A stretch of DNA of 64,000 bases from Buddleja alternifolia (taxonomy: Eukaryota; Streptophyta; Magnoliopsida; Lamiales; Scrophulariaceae). Shown here piece after piece: positions 57,577 to 64,000 of this stretch (positions are counted from its first letter, which is position 1; each line of letters opens with the position of its first letter). The stretch spans positions 35,950,503 to 36,014,502 of the forward strand of contig CM033396.1 of the NCBI GenBank assembly GCA_019426215.1, read 5' to 3'. The position numbers and the translations under genes are program-made. The notes under the pieces are model-generated. The model was not told where the DNA came from and did not search any database. It worked only from the letters and a program-made list of their open reading frames with translations.

Positions 57577-58407
57577 AAGGGGCTTGTTAAGATCTTGAAA
57601 AATAAACTGAAATCTCTTAACCTAATTTTAACGAGTCTATAAACTCTCATCACTTTATTTTTGGAGGTTATAAACTCCTCTTCAAAGACATTATCCGAAC
57701 ATTTTTATAGAACTTATAACTTATAAGCTCCTAAACACTTTAAGATATTAAGAAGAAATTATAAGTCCACCAAAACACCCTTAGTGAGTATATATTGTAA
57801 ATGGAAGTGTAATATCTTGATATATATGCGAGGTGAGGTGGATAATTGTTGAATACGCAATGAGTACACACCCCATACAACGTAAATTAATTCTCGAATG
57901 CACAAAATCATTGACTTAAGAGAGAGTGGGTAGTGAAAATAACCCACCCCGTACAAAAATCCAGTGGTGTATAATGTAATCCATTACATATTAATATTTC
58001 AAGCGGATAAAATATATGAGATTATTATGTTTTAATTGATAGTTTATGCACGCATCACCATATTAGGCCAGACACTACGCGAGGTAATTTATGTGTTTTT
58101 TTTTTAATTCCATATGTTGCCTCAGGCATGTATATTAAATGTATAAAATATTCTGAAAATATAAAAATAACACAAAATATATACACTTGACAAGCAGAAG
58201 TTTTCTAAACTATTAGGTAGTACGCTATTTAAAAATAAAATACTCCATTAATAATAAATACTAAAGTGCATGAGGAGCTATGTGTTATTAAATAATGTAA
58301 AGATCACGTGAGTTTGTAACCAAACACTTGTATACGGAAGCATTTGTGAAGCATCAAATTAAAGAGGGTCCAATTGGTGACACCCAAACAACCATGGGAC
58401 AATCTCC
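57577..58407. other. Spacer
   Basis: It includes further 'aaacacctta' and 'aacttataag' words near 57715-57780 that may belong to the preceding MITE family. No gene. Confidence 0.45.
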
Positions 58408-58627
58408 AGCGAAGTTGGTCGGACAGCTGAGTCTTGTACCTTAGGACACGGGTTCAATTTCTCTTAAGGAAATGACCATCGGCCTCCTCTGCTATGAGTC
58501 TATCAGCTATGAGCAACTTAGACTGACTTATCTCTTCAATATGATTTACAAATATTACACAAGAGCGGAATTTATCCAATACACATATCAAAGGTGGCGG
58601 ATGCGGGCTTCCCTCGCCATAAAAAAA
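58408..58627 (+). mobile_element. SINE with poly(A) tail
   Basis: A-box-like 'gcgaagttggtcgg' (58409-58422), B-box-like 'gggttcaatttctc' (58450-58463), a tRNA-unrelated body and an A7 tail at 58621-58627. This order is the SINE structure. The target duplication was not resolved. Confidence 0.6.
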
Positions 58628-59158
58628 GACATCCCATCAACGTTGCTTTTAAGTTATAACCATAGTTTTTATCACCATATCAAGGGGTCATATTTTCCGT
58701 GCACACTTGGCGTTTGAGATGATTTGAGTGGCCTTTAAAATAAAAAGTTACTTTTATTTGATTCTAATTATAACTAAAAGCCCAACCAATAGTTTAGGTA
58801 ATAACTATAGCTTTAAGTCACTAACCCAAAATAAATAAAAACATTGGTGTCAAATTTCACATGAAAATGTCATAATTGTCACTAATTATATATATGAAGC
58901 CATAATTATTTTTAGCTTTATCACAATAACATTTTAATAAGTGATAAACTTGTGTGCAAATTATCACAATAGACAATTAATATATTATTGTGCTACTTGA
59001 TATGTTATATTTAGAGACCTAGATCACGAAATTTGTAACATGATAATATTCACACCCTCTATTATGTGGAGTCATGATATTTTTTATGAAGCATACATCT
59101 CAGATAATCCTGACAAGAAAATTGAATGAGAAAAGAAGAAAAAAAACATTGGTGATAT
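58628..59158. other. Spacer
   Basis: 58850-58990 has 'gtcacta' and 'atcacaata' words, perhaps a decayed CACTA end. No gene. Confidence 0.4.
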
Positions 59159-59315
59159 GGATAAATCTATGTTGGACCAAATCAGATGATTTTAGTGTCT
59201 ATCTTTTTCACGCAGTAAAGTGTATTGTACATGGTCCTTTTATATATTTGTATGAAAGAGATAGATACAAAATATACATCCAAACTAATGGAATTGATCT
59301 GGCATAGAATTATCC
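59159..59315. mobile_element. MITE of the 9-bp-TSD family
   Basis: The ends 'ggataaatctatgttggacc' and, inverted, 'ggataattctatgccagatc' match the family at 43589 and 61719. No duplication was recognised here. Confidence 0.55.
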
Positions 59316-61709
59316 AATAACATGAATGCTGTAATTTTCACATGGCCTAATTATGAAATAAGAAACATTTTAACAAAGAACAAAGAATAATTATCACACA
59401 AACTTTTGACCTAGCCACAAGAAACTTCATGGAATGGGAATCCATATGCAATGTCATTTTCAAGTGCGTGTCATCACCTAGAGGAAATTGAAACTAGAAA
59501 GTGATGTCCATTCACAACCTTGTATCTATATATTACTTAATTAAATTGCCTCGTCAAGATGATTAGAAGGGGGGATGGAGAAGACGACATATACATGCAT
59601 ATATATATATATAGCTCCACCATCGATCATTTTAAGAAAACTAATTCTTCTAAATTTATCCAAATATAAAGCAAAAGCGTCTTTTTTCTTTCTTTCTCCA
59701 AAGTTAAATAATGAGACAATCAAATTAAAATAAAGCAATGGCAAATTAATTTGATAAAAGTGCTTTTTCTTTTCGGTACTATAAACCCAGGAAAAAAAAT
59801 GTCTCTTTCACTCCAAAGGTATATTAGACATTACTGACTCCTTTCTTTTTCTTACATATAAATATGTATATTAAAAAAGATGTCACCGTCAATGAAAGGC
59901 AAGGAATTTTATTTTGAATCATTAAAAGATGATGTCCTCATCACTTATTTCATGAAAATAATAGTCAAAATTATAGGAGTTAATATGTAATTACGAATTT
60001 TGATGGGCATCAATTTTTCCTTTTTGAATTAGTCGTGCAGATAACCCTGCAAAGCCTAGTCGATTATAGTAAAGACTTTTTCTAATTATTATTATATATA
60101 ATTAATTAATAGATATGTATTTTACAACTGTATACACGAATGCTTATAATTCATTGTATAGTTTGAGAATGATGGGTTATTTATCTATTTAGATTAATCA
60201 TATATATCCAAAAAAATAATAAGTACTTCTCTACTTATATAATATTTCGTTTTTTATAATTTGTAACAGAAAATTACTGATTGATAATTATCAATTTGAT
60301 ACTTGTTTTATAGATGAAATATTTAATTTCACTAGTAGATCTAGCGAGTTTAAAACAAGACGAGGAAAAATCCGATTCAATTTAAAGAAAATAAAGTGCA
60401 TGTGAATGTGAATGTATTTCTTTTGTTGTGGGAGCCTCTCACTTTCCTAAAAGAGCGATTTTATCTATCACCATATAACTTTAGCCTTTATTCTACGTCC
60501 CTCAATCATAATTCATGGGTAAAAATCATTATAATTATTCCTTAAAAATGAAATTAAGAAATCAATATTGTCTAGATAAATATAAGTGAAAATAATTGAG
60601 GATTGGCAAAATTATACACAACTTTTCTCTTTCTTTTAACATGATTTGGATCATAAGATCATTATTTTAATGAACGATGATTGCTTAAGTTCACTAAAAC
60701 ATATTAATATAATATTTCTAGAAAACTAAAAACGATGATGAAAGTGAACAGTTATATATAGATTATTCTATAACAAAAATTGGAGATAACATTGAGTGGT
60801 AAAATTATATAAGGGCTTCTATATAGTATTATTTTCGTTTGAAAATCTCATTTCCTATGTTGAAAAATAAGTTTTAAAAATTGTATTGATTTTTGAGCGA
60901 AAAGTGAAATATATATTTGGATGATTAATTGTTTTGAATGGTTATTTTATATGGATGAACATGATTTTATGTGAATTTCTCTAGTAAAACATATAATGAG
61001 AATGAAATTAAAATATGTTTAAGTGATATCTAATTAAGATATTTTCTAATATTTGAAAGACTAGCATTTTAAAAAAGTATGATAAAATATTATATACTAT
61101 GCGTCTTTGATGAGACATAAAGTAAAATTGATTGGATGACATGTTATTTTTTATTTTTCTATTTTGTATAGATTTTTTCATCAAAATTATATTTGTTTGA
61201 TACCTCCTTATTAAATATATTTTTTTTAAAAAGGCTACAATAGAACTAAAAAATCTCAAATTTCCTTAAACATGGGCCCGCATCAAAATAATCACATATC
61301 TTCATTCGAAATTTCAAAAGATATCAAAATTCATTTTGCTTATTTTTTATTGTCTTGATCGGTGAGTTTAACTTAGATAAATCTAAATTTTCTTTTAAAG
61401 CAAAAATCCATCACTATCAGTTTCTAAAAAAAAAAATGTTCTTACAACAAAAGCACGTTACATCAAAACTCACCATTACACTTTTATTACTTAAAAAACT
61501 CGTCCACCTACACTTTCAACATTATTGATTTATTTCTCTAATTCCATAAAAAATTTCCTACTTTTTCTATAGAAAATAGAAGAATTATCCAATATAATGG
61601 AGCTCTGATTTACTTTTACCCGAATTAAGTAGCCGACGCCCTGTCCTGTCTGACCAACCCCACTCAAATGCTCCAACAGCAAAAAAGGCCCTTTCTCGAG
61701 TTTACATTA
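59316..61709. other. Spacer, nothing recognised
   Basis: A+T-rich with (TA)n near 59600. Small frames have no motifs. Confidence 0.5.
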
Positions 61710-61718
61710 AACAATGAC

Positions 61719-61867
61719 GGAAAATTCTACGCCACATCGGTATTAATGGTTTCGGTGTGACATACATCATTGAATTCGGGGTATTTTAGTAAATGTCCCC
61801 TTATTGGGGGATGTAATGGTGTATATTACATCAAGACCATTGATACCGGTGTGACATAGAATGACCC
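61719..61867. mobile_element. MITE, 149 bp, with 9-bp target duplication
   Basis: The ends 'ggaaaattctacgccacatc' and, inverted, 'gggtcattctatgtcacacc' pair along most of the element. Flanks aacaatgac (61710-61718) and aacactgac (61868-61876) match at 8 of 9. Confidence 0.7.
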
Positions 61868-61897
61868 AACACTGACCATACTTTAATACAAGATCGA

Positions 61898-62050
61898 AAA
61901 TAATTTTATGCCAGATCGAGTTTAATGATTTGAGAGTATATATTGTGTTTATCTCTTTCACATAAGTGTATATGAAAATCACAAACAATATATTTTACTG
62001 TGTAAAAATAGATATTTGAACCATTGAACTTTATCTAGCATAAAATTTTT
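61898..62050. mobile_element. MITE, 153 bp, with perfect 9-bp target duplication
   Basis: Inverted ends around 'aattttatgccagatcgagt' and 'attttatgctagataaagtt' are flanked by caagatcga on both sides (61889-61897 and 62051-62059). Same family as 43589-43686. Confidence 0.75.
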
Positions 62051-62059
62051 CAAGATCGA

Positions 62060-62721
62060 GGTCCCTCTCGGGGCTCACCAAGCACAGATTTATTTATAGG
62101 TTCTAAAGCTATATCTTTCGTTTTTATTTATCATTGGTTTTTTATAAATTTTATTAAGAAATATATGCGGTAAATTAGTTGATTAGATTTTGTCTAATAT
62201 ATGTTTATTATAAAAACAAAAATATCTCATTACATCAAAAGTCGATGATAAAACAAAAAAAAGAACTGGTGACAATCAAGCATAACTTAAAGTCTTAAAT
62301 GACGAAGCTGAGAGTTGAGATATTACTATTACAAGGTCTTGGATTTGGATCTTATTAGTGATAAGAGTGTAGACTTTTCTTTATTTTCATAGTCTTGTTA
62401 ATTGATTATAAAATTTCTTGTTAAATATTGATTGCTTATTGTTATAGATCATGATGGATGATGCATTAATATAAATATATAGCATAGCGGTGTTGACTTT
62501 AATTTGACAATTTTGACTCAAATACAAGTTTTCTAAATTTTGCAATTTTTTAATTATTTTGAAAAGTTTTGATTGGTCAATTTCATAAAAATATTATTTG
62601 TATTTTGAATAATAACCATAATTATATCCAAATTAAATTAGTTAGTCATCATATGCTTTTCAAATCTTAATTCAATTGAGTGTTGCTTTCTTCATCGCCA
62701 AATGGAAACTTTCTTCAAATT
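62060..62721. other. Spacer
   Basis: No supported gene or repeat. Confidence 0.45.
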
Positions 62722-62766
62722 TAAATTAATCAACTTTTTTTTTTTAAGAGAAACGGTAAATATATA

Positions 62767-63126
62767 TTAGGCTACGTCGGCCACAATCAAACCCAAAACA
62801 ACATCGGTTACAAACAAATGAGCACCACGTGCTAAACAACGAACAACACAAAAACTAGTTCTAAACGAGACAGACAACAACTGAAAATCAAAAACGAAAG
62901 AACCCACAGAAGACATGTCTTCTGATGGTGAATTAATTTTTTGAAGGAGGGAAAGACAATCACCCTCGAAACCCACATAATTCCAACTTTGCAGATTCAA
63001 CGTAGTAAGCCCATCTACACACGCCAATGCCCGGACAACAATCCCCACTCCAACACCTTTCGGGTTAGGAAAAAGGGCTCCATCAAAGATAATTTTCACC
63101 CACCCAATTGCTGGCGGAGACCAATA
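62767..63126 (-). pseudogene. LINE-associated RNase H-like domain remnant
   Basis: The frame ends a 277-codon minus-strand ORF (63600-62767). From about residue 159 it reads 'YWSPPAIGWVKIIFDGA', then 'GVGVGIVVRALA', 'FEGDCLSLLQKINSP' and 'CLARGAHL', the usual order of the plant RNase H-like domain (RVT_3 type) at LINE C-termini. The segment between the first Asp strand and 'EGD' is shortened, so the middle acidic residue is probably lost. The upstream residues of the ORF do not resemble this domain and are probably non-coding read-through. Confidence 0.75.
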
Positions 63127-63382
63127 CATGCAAGTTGTACCAATAATAGGTAGTCTTGGAACGGCCAAAAACTTGGCACCAACGAAGAAGCACCTTTGGC
63201 AAAAACCAAGACCCAAATGCCTCAAACAAACCGAAAAGGAAAAAATGACACAAACAAATAAAAAACAGAAATTAGAAAGCCGCAAAAAACACCACAATAG
63301 AGACATATTAGGAAGATGTGGTGAGTCAAAAATCCGACCCAAGAGTTGACCAAGCTCTCGATCAATACGTGTCCTTTCAGCT

Positions 63383-63565
63383 TCAGTCAAGAGGTGGTTT
63401 CCATGGTGGAGGGAGCTCAGATCCGACCATAAAGAACTCAGATCCGGCCATAAAAATGTCGGATCTATCCTTTGGTTCACCCAAAAATTCCATGACAGTA
63501 GAGGTCGGCTCGATCTGACCTCGGCTGAAAGTGATGACAAGTGCAGCAGTAGACGGCGAAGGCAT
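63383..63565 (-). CDS. Small 60-codon frame at the 5' part of the retroposed sequence
   Basis: The first long ATG frame after the CT-rich leader, encoding 'MPSPSTAALVITFSRGQIEP' and ending 'PPPWKPPLD'. It may be the start of the original transcript's ORF. It is not in frame with the RNase H domain. No domain recognised. Confidence 0.3.
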   Translation of the reverse strand: MPSPSTAALVITFSRGQIEPTSTVMEFLGEPKDRSDIFMAGSEFFMVGSELPPPWKPPLD

Positions 63566-63750
63566 GGTCGCGGCGTGGTGGAGAAGAGCCGGTACTGCAA
63601 GGATGAGGGGAGATGGCGCAGTGGAGGTGGTGGAGAGATGAGATGGCGCGGTGGAGGAGGCTGTGGAGACGGTGGAGGTGGTGGAAAAAACTCTCTAGAA
63701 GAGAGAGAAACTCTGAAGAAGAGAGAGAAGACAATAAATTAATCAACTTT

Positions 63751-64000
63751 AATATATCTACTTTTATGCAAAGACCTACCACTATCAAACGTTCAGGAAC
63801 CACTAACTTTTACAGGTAACGCATCTGCAAAACTCTTTGCACGACTTTTATGTTTTTTATTTAATTATTAATATTTAATGTATTTATATTTATTATAACA
63901 ATTTGTGCATTTTATTTATGTAACATTTGTGGGGTTTCGATTAATATGAAGGGCCACTGAACCAGACTAAAAGTGCAATTCTTTATTTCATGATTGTGCG
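63751..64000. other. Right-edge spacer
   Basis: Nothing recognised. Confidence 0.45.

Larger units (their letters stand above)
62738..63734 (-). mobile_element. Retroposed LINE-derived sequence with TSD and poly(A)
   Basis: A 16-bp direct duplication taaattaatcaacttt flanks the segment (62722-62737 and 63735-63750). On the minus strand it starts with a CT-rich leader near 63734 and ends in a poly(A) run (T run 62735-62745). This is the signature of LINE-mediated retroposition. The 3' half encodes an RNase H-like remnant. The 5' half has its own small frame. At about 1 kb it is far shorter than a full LINE, so it is an internally deleted LINE or a chimeric retrocopy. Confidence 0.8.

Noticed and set aside
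62941..63819. Plus-strand frames of 66-73 codons at the right end
   Set aside because: They are antisense to the retroposed LINE-derived segment.

Overview
The window looks like gene-poor intergenic DNA from the nuclear genome of a flowering plant, probably a eudicot. The evidence is high A+T content, many (TA)n tracts, one intron-containing germin-like gene, plant-type Ty1/copia, LINE, SINE, TRIM, hAT, CACTA, Tourist and Mutator-like sequences, and integrated plant pararetrovirus DNA. No bacterial operon, CRISPR array, rRNA or tRNA gene was found. The species was not determined.

Layout. 1-5755: endogenous caulimovirid (pararetrovirus) sequence on the minus strand. A nearly complete coding block (coat protein, small ORF, movement protein, unassigned ORF, protease, reverse transcriptase, damaged RNase H) is followed by the tail of a second, badnavirus-like coat protein. 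8.5-12.2 kb: a cluster of inverted-repeat elements carrying the same 'ggtccc/ccccct' word style, including a 1.2-kb element with a 10-bp target duplication. 12459-13298: the only convincing host gene, a two-exon germin-like protein. 14.8-29.2 kb: A+T-rich spacer with a dead LINE, Tourist-like, hAT-like and foldback elements, a SINE and a minisatellite. 29244-34746: an old, decayed Ty1/copia element on the minus strand. 34.9-39.0 kb: nested terminal-inverted-repeat elements. 40.4-43.7 kb: small MITEs. 43867-53888: an intact, apparently very young Ty1/copia element with near-identical 2.17-kb LTRs, a perfect 5-bp target duplication and a 1300-codon Gag-Pol frame. 55.7-63.8 kb: a TRIM, a SINE, more MITEs, and a 1-kb retroposed sequence with a 16-bp target duplication and a poly(A) tail.

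How parts relate. The germin-like gene has only about 180 bp between its TATA box and an inverted-repeat element, with a second element just beyond, so transposon DNA makes up most of its proximal upstream region. The only frame that looks fully functional for mobility is the 43.9-53.9 kb copia element. The pararetroviral block keeps long frames, with stop-start overlaps typical of polycistronic caulimovirid mRNAs, but has in-frame stops and frameshifts.

No wholly new biological system was identified. The points most worth following are the young copia element, the pararetroviral block with its coat-protein-first order, a MITE family with 9-bp target duplications, a pair of (TA)n-flanked elements sharing a small membrane-protein-like frame, and the retroposed chimera near the right end.
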